In this document: positions 23,820 through 31,843 of the stretch, in pieces
How positions within the stretch are numbered: position 1 is the first letter of the stretch
How the letters are laid out: every line of letters starts with the position of its first letter
Source: Nitrospirota bacterium
Lineage (GTDB): Bacteria > Nitrospirota > Thermodesulfovibrionia > Thermodesulfovibrionales > UBA9159
Length of the DNA: 36,032 nucleotides
Assembly (NCBI GenBank): GCA_023475105.1
Contig: JAMCWJ010000067.1
Location: forward strand, 1-36,032
Reading direction: 5' to 3'
Translations under genes and position numbers: made by a program
The notes under the pieces: model-generated
Databases searched by the model: none
Told to the model about the DNA's origin: nothing
Seen by the model: only the letters and a program-made list of their open reading frames with translations

Positions 23820-25749
23820 CGAAGAAGATTACAAGAGACCGTCGCCGGATGCGCTTCTCGAAGTGGCCCACAAAGAAGAGGCCGAGCAGAAAAGGGGCAA
23901 ACTGACGGTCTACGTCGGGGCGGCTCCGGGTGTCGGAAAAACCTATGCCATGCTTGTCGACGCGCACGTGCTCAAACAGGAAGGGACCGACGTCGTCATT
24001 GGGTACGTCGAGACCCACAGTCGCCCTGAGACCGATGCCTTGCTGGAGGGATTCGAGATCCTCCCCCCCCTCGTCATCAACTACATGGGGATGCCCCTCA
24101 GGGAAGTGAATCTCGCGAGAGTCCTTGCGCGCAAACCGAAACTGGTTTTGGTGGATGAACTCGCCCATGCCGACGCGCCGGGTCTGCGCAATGCGAAGAG
24201 GTATCAGGATATAGAGGAAATTCTGAACGCCGGCATCGACGTCTCTACGACGATGAATGTGCAGCATATCGAAAGCCTCAATGATATCATCTATCAGATC
24301 ACGAATATCCGCGTGCGGGAGACGGTGCCTGATACCGTCATCGACGCGGCCGACGAGATCAAATTGGTCGACCTGCCGCCCGAGGAACTGCTGAAGAGGC
24401 TTCACGAGGGAAAAGTGTACGTGAAAGACATGGCACAGAGCGCAGTCGAGAAGTTCTTCCGTCCCGGAAACCTCCTGGCGCTCCGGCAGCTGGCGCTTCG
24501 GACCGTGGCCGGCAGGGTGGACGAGAAGATGCGCAGTTATATGCTTGCCCATGCCATCGCAGGACCGTGGTCCGCAACGGAACGCGTTCTCGTCGGGGTA
24601 TTTGCGAGTCCCTATGCCGAAAAGGTGATACGCGCCGCATTCCGACTCGCAAACACGATCGATGCCGAATGGATCGCCTTTTATGTGGAAACGGAAAGGC
24701 ATAAGACGCTTTCCGAAAAGGAGAAGGAGTGGCTGAACAAGGCCCTCGACCTGGCCAAGCAGCTGGGAGCGCGCATGGTCTGGATCAAGGGAAGCGACGT
24801 TGCGCAGGAGATGGCCGATTACGCACGGAACAACAATATTACGAAGATCGTGTTAGGGAAACCCCGCCGTCTCGGTTTGTTCCTGTCGATTCCGCGGAAG
24901 CTTCTGGCGAGGACCCCCAACATCGATATCTACCTGCTCGATGCCAGGGTCGACGTGAAGCTCACTCCCAGAAGGCACATAAGCGTCGGCAGACCGTCAA
25001 GCTACGGTCTCGGCATTCTCGCCGTCGGAGTCACGTCACTCGCGGCCTTTCTCCTGCGCAATACGCTCACCGAGGTCAATTTGCTCTTCCTTCTGCTGTT
25101 GCCGGTGACCCTGAGCGCCCTCTACCTGGGAAGGGGGCCGTCCATCGTGGCGGCGATAACGAGCATCCTGATTTTCGACTACCTGTTCGTCCCCCCCCAC
25201 TTTACGTTCGAGGTGCGCGACGTGCGGTATTTCTTTTCCTTCGTTGTGTACATCATCGTAGCGGTGGTGATAAGCAACCTTGCATACAAGTTGCGCAGCA
25301 AAGTGGAGATGCTGAAGCAGAGCGAGCTGAAGAACATCGGGCTCTACGGGCTGAGCAGGGATTTGGTGACTGCTCACACGGTAGACCATGTCCTCTCGAT
25401 CATGGTTCGCCATACCCTGCAGATATTCCCCTGTGAAATGGCGATTTTTCTGCCCGAGGGCAAGAAACTGGAGGTGAAGGCGAAGACCGCAGAATTCGAG
25501 GTGACACCGAAGGTGCTCGGGGTGGCGACATGGGTCCTGATCAACAAACAGGCGGCGGGTCGCGGCACAGCCACGCTGCCACAGGCCAAGGCTTTTTACC
25601 TGCCGATGATGTCGGGGGAAGAGGTGAGAGGTGTCGTGGGATTCGATTTCAGGGAAAGTGCGGAGGCCATGACTACCGAAAAACGGGCGGTCCTCAAAAC
25701 CATTGCCCGCCTGGGAGCAATGGCCCTGGAGCGAATCCGGTCCCAATAG
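23812..25749 (+). CDS. kdpD: KdpD sensor protein lacking the histidine kinase core
   Basis: The 645-residue protein starts at GTG 23812. It has the KdpD N-terminal domain with Walker A GAAPGVGKT (36-44) and LVLVDELAHADAPG, a Usp domain (about 255-376), four membrane helices (about 400-490, DUF4118 type) and a GAF domain (about 515-640). It stops at ALERIRSQ, where other KdpD proteins continue into the DHp and HATPase domains (E. coli KdpD has 894 residues). No H-box and no kdpE are present. The Usp domain reads FAS-x20-WIAFY, close to the SxS-x20-FTAxY motif reported for c-di-AMP binding in S. aureus KdpD. It may act as a second-messenger sensor on the pump, not as a kinase; that is inference. 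Confidence 0.93.
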   Translation: MIDEEDYKRPSPDALLEVAHKEEAEQKRGKLTVYVGAAPGVGKTYAMLVDAHVLKQEGTDVVIGYVETHSRPETDALLEGFEILPPLVINYMGMPLREVNLARVLARKPKLVLVDELAHADAPGLRNAKRYQDIEEILNAGIDVSTTMNVQHIESLNDIIYQITNIRVRETVPDTVIDAADEIKLVDLPPEELLKRLHEGKVYVKDMAQSAVEKFFRPGNLLALRQLALRTVAGRVDEKMRSYMLAHAIAGPWSATERVLVGVFASPYAEKVIRAAFRLANTIDAEWIAFYVETERHKTLSEKEKEWLNKALDLAKQLGARMVWIKGSDVAQEMADYARNNNITKIVLGKPRRLGLFLSIPRKLLARTPNIDIYLLDARVDVKLTPRRHISVGRPSSYGLGILAVGVTSLAAFLLRNTLTEVNLLFLLLLPVTLSALYLGRGPSIVAAITSILIFDYLFVPPHFTFEVRDVRYFFSFVVYIIVAVVISNLAYKLRSKVEMLKQSELKNIGLYGLSRDLVTAHTVDHVLSIMVRHTLQIFPCEMAIFLPEGKKLEVKAKTAEFEVTPKVLGVATWVLINKQAAGRGTATLPQAKAFYLPMMSGEEVRGVVGFDFRESAEAMTTEKRAVLKTIARLGAMALERIRSQ

Positions 25750-25802
25750 AAAAGCAGGCCCCCTCGCTCCGGCCGCCTCTGCCCCGGGGGTAGCGATACG
25801 TC

Positions 25803-25828
25803 CCGCCTTCCCTGCTTCGGGAGGGTGG
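25803..25828 (+). other. Strong hairpin after kdpD
   Basis: CCGCCTTCCC (25803-25812) pairs with GGGAGGGTGG (25819-25828), allowing G-U pairs, around a six-base loop. It lies 54 bases after the kdpD stop. There is no T-run, so it may protect the mRNA 3' end rather than terminate transcription. The rest of 25750-25988 holds no gene. Confidence 0.35.
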
Positions 25829-25898
25829 TGTCGGCCATAGACGCATGGCGTGAAGCGACGCTCTTCCCGGCGTTGTCTGCGCACAGTGCAAATAGTGC

Positions 25899-25928
25899 TT
25901 GCCACAGCGTCGCCTTATCTACTAGAAT
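25899..25928 (+). promoter_or_regulatory. Sigma-70-type promoter of the tandem PilZ gene
   Basis: TTGCCA (25899-25904), an 18-base spacer and TAGAAT (25923-25928). It would give a leader of about 54 bases before ATG 25989. Confidence 0.45.
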
Positions 25929-25988
25929 GGTTATATATGGAGCCGCACTTCGGGGGGACGTAGAGAGGGTGCGGGAGGGGGTTTGCCT

Positions 25989-26714
25989 ATGGGATCGGAA
26001 AAAAGACGCTACAAACGGTTTAAAGTCGACGTGATGGAAATCAACGGAACGATGCTGTTCGCCAACGAAGTCGAGATCCTGGACCTCAGCCTTGGGGGCG
26101 TTGCGCTCAAAGCAGACAGGAGGCTCAATATCGGCAATGAGTATGAAATCAAGATACGCGACAAGACGGGGGTCATCCCTGTCAGGGCTGCTGTTGTCTG
26201 GTCGTTGTTGAGCGGGACGAGAAAGCGCCCTGACGGAGAGTCCATCCCGATCTATTCTGCGGGCATGAGATTTACGAATCTTTCGGGCGACAAAATCACG
26301 GAACTTAAGACGTTCATGGAGCTCCACCGGAGAGAGGAACAAGCGGAGGACGACGTTCACGAGCTGAGCGGTCTCAGGTTCAACGTGAGATTCGCCCTCG
26401 ATGCCGCCGAGAAAGCGCTCATCGATTATCCCGAAACGTACGGCGTGAAGAAGATCGGCATCGGAGGGATGCTCATCGAGAGCACCCGTGAAATCGCGGC
26501 CGAAACGAGACTGCCGATGGAGCTGTCTCTGTCCAGCGGCGCCGTCCTTCGCTTTGAGGGGCGCGTCGCCTCATGTCTGCCGAGGGGAGACTTCGAGCCA
26601 AAAACTTACGATATCGGGATCGAGTTTATGGGTATGCCGGAAGGCGACAGGACACAACTCAGGGAATTTATCAGGCGACTCACCACGTACGATGAGGGTT
26701 CTTTGTCAATGTAG
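25989..26714 (+). CDS. Tandem PilZ-domain protein
   Basis: A 241-residue protein with two PilZ-like domains. The first has RRYKRF near residues 6-11 and ILDLSLGGVAL (consensus DxSxxG), so it should bind c-di-GMP. The second has LRFNVRF near 134 but KKIGIGGMLI in place of the (D/N)xSxxG motif, so it is probably degenerate. The ATG at 25989 follows GGGAGGGGG; the nearby TTG lies too close to that site. It is transcribed separately from kdp. The target is unknown. This is the second PilZ protein in the window, after the REC-PilZ gene at 14382. Confidence 0.85.
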   Translation: MGSEKRRYKRFKVDVMEINGTMLFANEVEILDLSLGGVALKADRRLNIGNEYEIKIRDKTGVIPVRAAVVWSLLSGTRKRPDGESIPIYSAGMRFTNLSGDKITELKTFMELHRREEQAEDDVHELSGLRFNVRFALDAAEKALIDYPETYGVKKIGIGGMLIESTREIAAETRLPMELSLSSGAVLRFEGRVASCLPRGDFEPKTYDIGIEFMGMPEGDRTQLREFIRRLTTYDEGSLSM

Positions 26715-26739
26715 GGGTGCGCAGCACGGCAGGGGATCC

Positions 26740-26919
26740 TCAGGGTGACTGAACGAAGTCCCCGGCCTTTATCTCGATTTTGTATTTCTCTATCTTGTAA
26801 AAGAGGCTCCTTACCGAAATCCCCGGCAATGCCGAGGCCCTGGTCCTGTTCTCCTTCGTTTCCTGAAGCGCCCGGACAAGGGCGCCCTTCTCGGCTTCCG
26901 CAACAACCTTCTCCTTTTG
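26740..26919 (-). pseudogene. Remnant of a sigma-54 response regulator (Fis-type HTH)
   Basis: On the minus strand, 59 codons read EKVVAEAEKGALVRAL, QETKENRTRASALPGISVRS, LFYKIEKYKIE and end in TGA at 26742-26740. This is the C-terminal Fis-family helix-turn-helix of NtrC-type activators (compare the usual NRTRAAxLLGIS and LxxKIKxYGI). An in-frame TAG lies directly upstream (26922-26920) and there is no start codon, receiver or AAA+ domain. The frame ends just where the aroF promoter begins, so the upstream part seems to have been deleted. Confidence 0.7.
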
Positions 26920-26946
26920 CTATTTGATCCCTCCCTCCTGTACAAT
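26917..26946 (+). promoter_or_regulatory. Candidate promoter of aroF
   Basis: TTGCTA (26917-26922), an 18-base spacer and TACAAT (26941-26946), 25 bases before the aroF start. It touches the edge of the HTH remnant. Confidence 0.4.
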
Positions 26947-26971
26947 GAGGGGAAAAAGAAGAGGAGTTCGT

Positions 26972-28000
26972 ATGCTTATCGTGATGCACCATTCGGCAAC
27001 CGATAAGGACATCGCAAAGGTCAAGTCGGTCATCACGTCGATGGGCCTTAAGCCCGTCGCTATCCCGGGCGCTGAGAGAACCGCCATAGGCGTGATAGGG
27101 AATCAGGGGTGGGTTGAAGACGCCCCCCTGAAGGGACTGAAGGGCATACTCGAGATAATCCACGTCACGAAGGCCTATAAGCTGGTCGGCAGGGATTTTC
27201 ATCCTTCGGACACAGTGGTGAGGCTGGGCGGGAATGTAAAGGCGGGCGGGAAATCGCCTTTGCTCCTGATTGCCGGGCCCTGCGCCGTCGAGAGCAGGGA
27301 ACAGCTGATCAAGACCGCGCTTTTCCTGAAGGAGCTGGGGGTCCCCGTCCTGAGGGGAGGCGCGTATAAACCGAGGACAAGCCCTCACAGTTTCCAGGGC
27401 CTCAGGGAAGAAGGCATAGACCTCCTCGCCGAAGTGAAGAGGGAAGCGGGCATCCTCGTCGTCACGGAGGTGATGAGCCCGGAACATGTCGTTGCCGTTG
27501 CAGAAAAAGTCGACATACTTCAGGTCGGCGCCCGCAATATGCAGAACTTCGACCTCCTCAAAGAAGTCGGAAAGACGCGAAGGCCCGTCATACTCAAGAG
27601 AGGCCTTTCGGCGACAGTCGAGGAGTGGCTCTCCTCGGCGGAATATATACTCCTTGAAGGAAATCCCGACGTCATCCTCTGCGAGCGGGGGATACGGACC
27701 TTCGAAACTGCGACCAGGAACACCGCCGACCTCTCGGTAATCCCTCTTGTAAAGGCCGCCTCGCATCTGCCCATCATCTTCGACCCGAGCCATGCCACGG
27801 GCAAGAGAAGTCTGGTCTCGCCTATGGCACTCGCAGCGGTCGTCACGGGCGCCCACGGCGTCATGGTCGAAGTCCATCCTGACCCGGAGCATGCGCTTTC
27901 GGACGGCCCTCAGTCGCTTCACTTCAGGGAATTCGAGGAGCTTCAAAGGCAGATCATGGCGCTGGAAGGTTTTATGAAAAACCTCAAGGAGCAGGGCTAG
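26972..28000 (+). CDS. aroF: 3-deoxy-D-arabino-heptulosonate 7-phosphate synthase (type I-beta)
   Basis: This enzyme condenses phosphoenolpyruvate and erythrose 4-phosphate in the first step of aromatic amino acid synthesis. The 342-residue protein starts at ATG 26972 after GAGGAG. It has an N-terminal ferredoxin-like regulatory domain (about 1-75, MLIVMHHSATDKDIAKVKSV), as in the Thermotoga enzyme, which binds Tyr. The barrel follows with IAGPCAVES, LRGGAYKPRTSPHSFQG, QVGARNMQNF, LKRGLSATVEEWL, ILCERGIRTFE, DPSHATGKRSLV and HGVMVEVHPDPEHALSDG. These cover the metal ligands and substrate sites. No other aro gene is adjacent. Confidence 0.96.
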   Translation: MLIVMHHSATDKDIAKVKSVITSMGLKPVAIPGAERTAIGVIGNQGWVEDAPLKGLKGILEIIHVTKAYKLVGRDFHPSDTVVRLGGNVKAGGKSPLLLIAGPCAVESREQLIKTALFLKELGVPVLRGGAYKPRTSPHSFQGLREEGIDLLAEVKREAGILVVTEVMSPEHVVAVAEKVDILQVGARNMQNFDLLKEVGKTRRPVILKRGLSATVEEWLSSAEYILLEGNPDVILCERGIRTFETATRNTADLSVIPLVKAASHLPIIFDPSHATGKRSLVSPMALAAVVTGAHGVMVEVHPDPEHALSDGPQSLHFREFEELQRQIMALEGFMKNLKEQG

Positions 28001-28381
28001 CCTTCTCCCGGACCAGTGCCCTCAGGCCTCACCGTTCCTGTCTCTATCTCTTTCCGTCCGGTCCGTTATGGCATTCGAAGCAACCCACCATATACCCTTC
28101 CGATAGTCTCCGGTAAGCACCCCGCGCGAATTGACAGAGGCTATCGAAGGGGTGTAGAGTTGAACAGAAGCATTCAAAGGATTCTCGTCATTTTGAAGGG
28201 GGATGGGTGAGGATTCGATCAAACCGCAATGGACTACATTACCCATGTAACTGGAGGGCACAGTTCCCGTCGCATTTTCCGCCGGACTCCGAACTGCCTA
28301 AATTGCCGTTAGACCCCCTTCCTCAAGTGTCCTCATTGAGAACCCGCAGCATGGTTGGCATGGGCATGCGAAATAATAGGT
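28001..28381. other. Intergenic region between aroF and the CRISPR-Cas locus
   Basis: I see no supported gene in these 381 bases. The minus strand from 28187 to 28044 reads a 47-codon frame that contains one haem-type CFECH motif before a stop, but nothing else marks it as a cytochrome. No clear promoter for the cas genes was found. Confidence 0.45.
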
Positions 28382-28558
28382 ATGAAGAACTATTACGCGC
28401 ATAGCATTGAAGGAAAGCCGGTTGATGAATGGCACAGGCTTGAGGAACATCTCTTGGGTACAGCCAAGCTTGCCGCTCAGTTTGCCGCCGAATTCGGTTG
28501 CGGAGAGTGGGGGTATCTCGCGGGGTTGTGGCATGATTTGGGGAAGGAGGGAGGATAG
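28382..28558 (+). pseudogene. 5' stump of a second cas3 (HD domain start)
   Basis: The 58-residue frame starts MKNYYAHSIEGKPVDEWHRL and ends YLAGLWHDLGKEGG then TAG. This is the beginning of a Cas3 HD nuclease up to and including the HD motif. The next gene is a complete Cas3 that begins with its own version of the same segment (YIAHRREKDGE to LLHDIGKASQEF). The stump is more GC-rich than that gene and resembles cas1-cas2 in composition. It is best explained as the left remnant of an older cas operon whose middle was replaced. Confidence 0.75.
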
Positions 28559-28560
28559 CT

Positions 28561-31062
28561 ATGTTTCGTGACAACGATTATATCGCTCATCGCAGAGAAA
28601 AGGACGGAGAAATACAAAGTCTATCCGCTCACCTAAAGGAAGTTTCAAAGAAAACGGGCGAGTTTGCTTCAAAGGTCGGACTCAAAGAGCACGGCGAGGT
28701 AATTGGACTCTTACATGACATCGGAAAGGCAAGTCAAGAGTTTAAGAAATATATTGAATCAGCAGTTGGTCTTATTAATCCCGACGAGGACGATTATGTT
28801 GATGCCGCAGGGTTGAAGGGGAAGGTTGATCATTCGAGCGCCGGTGCACAATTCATCTACAGGGAAATCTCCCATAATGGAAAGGAGGCCGAATTTGTAG
28901 CACAAGTCTTATCATTGTGTTTAGCCTCCCACCATTCCGGATTGATAGACTGTATTTCTCCGGTAGGGATAGATTCCTATTCCAAGCGTATGAGCAAAAG
29001 TGAAGAAAAAGCACATGCTGCTGAAGTAATCGAAAAACTTATCGATGAGGCGAAAGATTTTATGATAAAACGAGCTTGTTCGAAGGACTTTATACAGCAG
29101 CTTATTGGCAGGTTTGCCTTATTGAAAACTGCTTATGATTCAAAAGATACATTGTGCTTTAAATACGGCCTGATGTTACGTTTTCTGTTTAGCTGCCTTA
29201 TTGATGCTGATCGGCTGGATACGGCTGATTTTGAAGAGCCTGTCTTAAGCAAATTGCGTCATTATGGAGACTATGAAGATTGGAAAGTTTTAATAGACAA
29301 ATTAAATAAGAAGCTGGCAGATTTTGACTCAAAAGGGATCAATGCCATACGGCAAGAAATCTCAGAGGCGTGTTACGACTTTGCTGATAAACCGAAAGGA
29401 TTATATCAACTGACAGTCCCTACCGGGGGCGGTAAGACTCTTGCCAGTCTGAGATTCGCTTTGCATCATGCGGAAAAGCACAAGATGGACAGAATTATTT
29501 ATGTGCTGCCATTCACTACCATTATTGACCAAAACGCGGATGAGATACGCAAGATTTTAGAAGAAAAGGACAAAAAGGCCAAGTATCTTAATCGTGTCGT
29601 ATTGGAGCATCATTCTAACCTAATGCCTGATCAAGAGACAGCAAGGCAAAAGGTACTTTCTGAAAATTGGGATGCTCCTATCGTGTTGACAACCAATGTG
29701 CAGGTACTGGAGGCTCTTTTCGGTTCAGGGACGCGCGGGGCGCGAAGGATGCATCAGCTTGCAAATACAGTAATTATTTTTGATGAAATCCAAACCTTGC
29801 CGGTAAAGTGTGTGCAGTTGTTCAATACGGCCGTAAATTTCTTGGTGAATAATTGCGGTTCAACAGTTGTGCTTTGTACTGCAACTCAACCGCTCCTGGA
29901 TAAGATTGAGCCGAAGTCAAGGGCATTGTCTATTACCTCGGAACAACAAATGATTCCTGATATGAGACAACTATTTGACGATTTAAAGCGCGTAGAGGTC
30001 TATGACAAAACAAGAGTCGGCGGCTGGACTAATGATGAAATAAAAGGGCTTGCGGGTCAAAAGGTTGTCGAATCGGGCAGTGTTTTGATAGTCGTAAATA
30101 CGAAGACATTAGCGCGTGAGATTTATCAACAATGCAAGATGATAGACGATCTGGAAGCCTATCACCTGAGCACTAATATGTGTCCTGCTCATCGTATGCA
30201 TGTGCTTGATCAAATCAAATTATGCCTTAGGCCTTGGGACTTTGGAAAATATGGCCCGCCTAAGCCGGTCATTTGTGTTAGCACTCAGCTTATTGAAGCT
30301 GGAGTAGACATTTCTTTTGGCTCTGTTATTCGTTTCTTGGCAGGGCTTGATTCAATTGCACAGGCCGCTGGGAGATGCAATCGCCATAATGAACAATATC
30401 CGAAGCGGGGCGAGGTATTCATAATAAATCCTGCGGAAGAAAATATAGGGGCGCTTGAGGACATCAGGATTGGCAAAGAAAAAACCGAGCGGCTGCTTGG
30501 GGAATTCAAAGACAATCCGACAAGATTTGGAAACAGCATAATAAGTCCTGAGGCAATGGAACAGTATTATCAGTATTATTTTTATCAAAGGGCCGGAAAA
30601 ATGAACTATCCTGTTACTGCTAATCCTCCCGTCGGGCGGGAAGACAATTTGTTTAATCTTCTGTCAGTTAATTCATTATCGGTTGCAGAGTATAGACGAA
30701 TCAACAATGACAATGACCCTGCAATTCCTTTAAAGCAGGCTTTTCTAACTGCTGCTAAGTCTTTCCAGGCGATTGAATCTATAACGCGCGGTATCGTTGT
30801 GCCCTATGGGAAAGAGGGAAAGGATATTATCAACAAACTTTGCTCCGTTCACGAATTGGAAAAACAATACAAGCTAATGCGGCGGGCGCAGCGTTACTCG
30901 GTAAATGTCTTCCCGGATATGTTGCAAAGATTGCAGGAACGAGAAGCTATTCGCGAAGTTCAGAAAGGATCAGGGATCTTGTATCTTGATAAGCAATACT
31001 ATAGCGATGAATTCGGTCTAAGCGAGAATCCCGTAAACGAAATGGGTTTCTTAGATGCATAA
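28561..31062 (+). CDS. cas3: CRISPR-associated nuclease/helicase Cas3 (type I-C)
   Basis: Cas3 is recruited by Cascade to unwind and degrade target DNA. The 833-residue protein has an N-terminal HD nuclease (His24, His52-Asp53 in LLHDIGK, His91 in KVDHSSAGAQ, ASHHSG near 122-127) and a superfamily 2 helicase: Walker A PTGGGKT at 287-293, the DEIQ box in IIFDEIQTLP, CTATQP, STQLIEAGVDIS and QAAGRCNRHNE. All motifs are intact. Its ribosome binding site (GGAGGGAGG) lies inside the end of the preceding stump. It is lower in GC than cas1-cas2. Start of cas3-5-8-7. Confidence 0.95.
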   Translation: MFRDNDYIAHRREKDGEIQSLSAHLKEVSKKTGEFASKVGLKEHGEVIGLLHDIGKASQEFKKYIESAVGLINPDEDDYVDAAGLKGKVDHSSAGAQFIYREISHNGKEAEFVAQVLSLCLASHHSGLIDCISPVGIDSYSKRMSKSEEKAHAAEVIEKLIDEAKDFMIKRACSKDFIQQLIGRFALLKTAYDSKDTLCFKYGLMLRFLFSCLIDADRLDTADFEEPVLSKLRHYGDYEDWKVLIDKLNKKLADFDSKGINAIRQEISEACYDFADKPKGLYQLTVPTGGGKTLASLRFALHHAEKHKMDRIIYVLPFTTIIDQNADEIRKILEEKDKKAKYLNRVVLEHHSNLMPDQETARQKVLSENWDAPIVLTTNVQVLEALFGSGTRGARRMHQLANTVIIFDEIQTLPVKCVQLFNTAVNFLVNNCGSTVVLCTATQPLLDKIEPKSRALSITSEQQMIPDMRQLFDDLKRVEVYDKTRVGGWTNDEIKGLAGQKVVESGSVLIVVNTKTLAREIYQQCKMIDDLEAYHLSTNMCPAHRMHVLDQIKLCLRPWDFGKYGPPKPVICVSTQLIEAGVDISFGSVIRFLAGLDSIAQAAGRCNRHNEQYPKRGEVFIINPAEENIGALEDIRIGKEKTERLLGEFKDNPTRFGNSIISPEAMEQYYQYYFYQRAGKMNYPVTANPPVGREDNLFNLLSVNSLSVAEYRRINNDNDPAIPLKQAFLTAAKSFQAIESITRGIVVPYGKEGKDIINKLCSVHELEKQYKLMRRAQRYSVNVFPDMLQRLQEREAIREVQKGSGILYLDKQYYSDEFGLSENPVNEMGFLDA

Positions 31063-31075
31063 AAGGGAGGTGTTT

Positions 31076-31843
31076 ATGGAGAAAGAAAACAGTGTTAAGT
31101 TCAAGGTTTCTGGAAAGTATGCGCTCTTTACCGATCCGCTGACAAAGATCGGCGGAGAGAAATGTTCTTATCACATCCCGACCTATGAAGCGTTGAAGGG
31201 CATATTAAGCTCGGTTTATTGGAAGCCGACTATTGTCTGGATTATCGACAAGATGAAGGTAATGAAGTGTATTAGAACGCAGTCCCGATCTGCCAAGCCG
31301 TTGAATTACGGCGGGGTTTATCCCAGCTTGCGAGATATGGGCAAGAAAGAGGAACCATTCAATACATTATCGATTTATACATATCTTACTGACGTTGAGT
31401 ATCAAGTTCAGGCTCACTTTGAGTGGAATATGAATCGTGAGGATATGGCTAAAGACAGAAATGAAAACAAACATTATTATGTTGCCAAGCGGATGATAGA
31501 AAGAGGCGGACGACGAGATATTTTCTTGGGTGCTCGGGAATGTCAGGGCTATGTCGAGCCTTGCAAGTTTGGAGAAGGACAAAGCGATTACGATGATTAC
31601 GGCGAGATAGCATTTGATCTGATGTTTCACGGATTTGATTATCCCGATGAGCTTGGGAAAGATGAGCTTCATGCCAGATTTTGGCGTCCCAAGATGATTA
31701 ATGGCAAGATTGATTTTATCCGGCCTGAAGAATGTTCGATAAGGAAAGTTGTCAGGTCTATGAAATCCAATCAACTGAAATCAATCGGCTTAGAAGAGGA
31801 AGGGTTGTTGGAAGGTTTTGAAGAGTGGGAGGCGCATAAATGA
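31076..31843 (+). CDS. cas5c: CRISPR-associated protein Cas5c (pre-crRNA endoribonuclease)
   Basis: In type I-C, Cas5c cuts the CRISPR transcript and caps the crRNA 5' handle, replacing Cas6. The 255-residue protein starts at ATG 31076 after GGGAGGTG. It carries the family sequence YALFTDPLTKIGGEKCSYHI then PTYEALKGILSSVYWKP. Tyr48 in that segment and Lys132-His133 in NENKHYYVAKRM correspond by motif to the catalytic Tyr46, Lys116 and His117 of the Bacillus halodurans enzyme. FLGARECQGYVEPC is also typical. It overlaps cas8c by four bases (ATGA). It looks functional. Confidence 0.95.
   Translation: MEKENSVKFKVSGKYALFTDPLTKIGGEKCSYHIPTYEALKGILSSVYWKPTIVWIIDKMKVMKCIRTQSRSAKPLNYGGVYPSLRDMGKKEEPFNTLSIYTYLTDVEYQVQAHFEWNMNREDMAKDRNENKHYYVAKRMIERGGRRDIFLGARECQGYVEPCKFGEGQSDYDDYGEIAFDLMFHGFDYPDELGKDELHARFWRPKMINGKIDFIRPEECSIRKVVRSMKSNQLKSIGLEEEGLLEGFEEWEAHK

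Noticed and set aside
26606..27946. A 446-residue open frame antisense to aroF.
   Set aside because: It mirrors a well-conserved DAHP synthase, has no ribosome binding site or recognisable domain, and crosses the aroF promoter.
28044..28187. Minus-strand frame with a CFECH haem-binding motif before a stop, possibly the end of a lost c-type cytochrome.
   Set aside because: Only one CxxCH is present, no start codon or other cytochrome feature is visible, and the motif can arise by chance.
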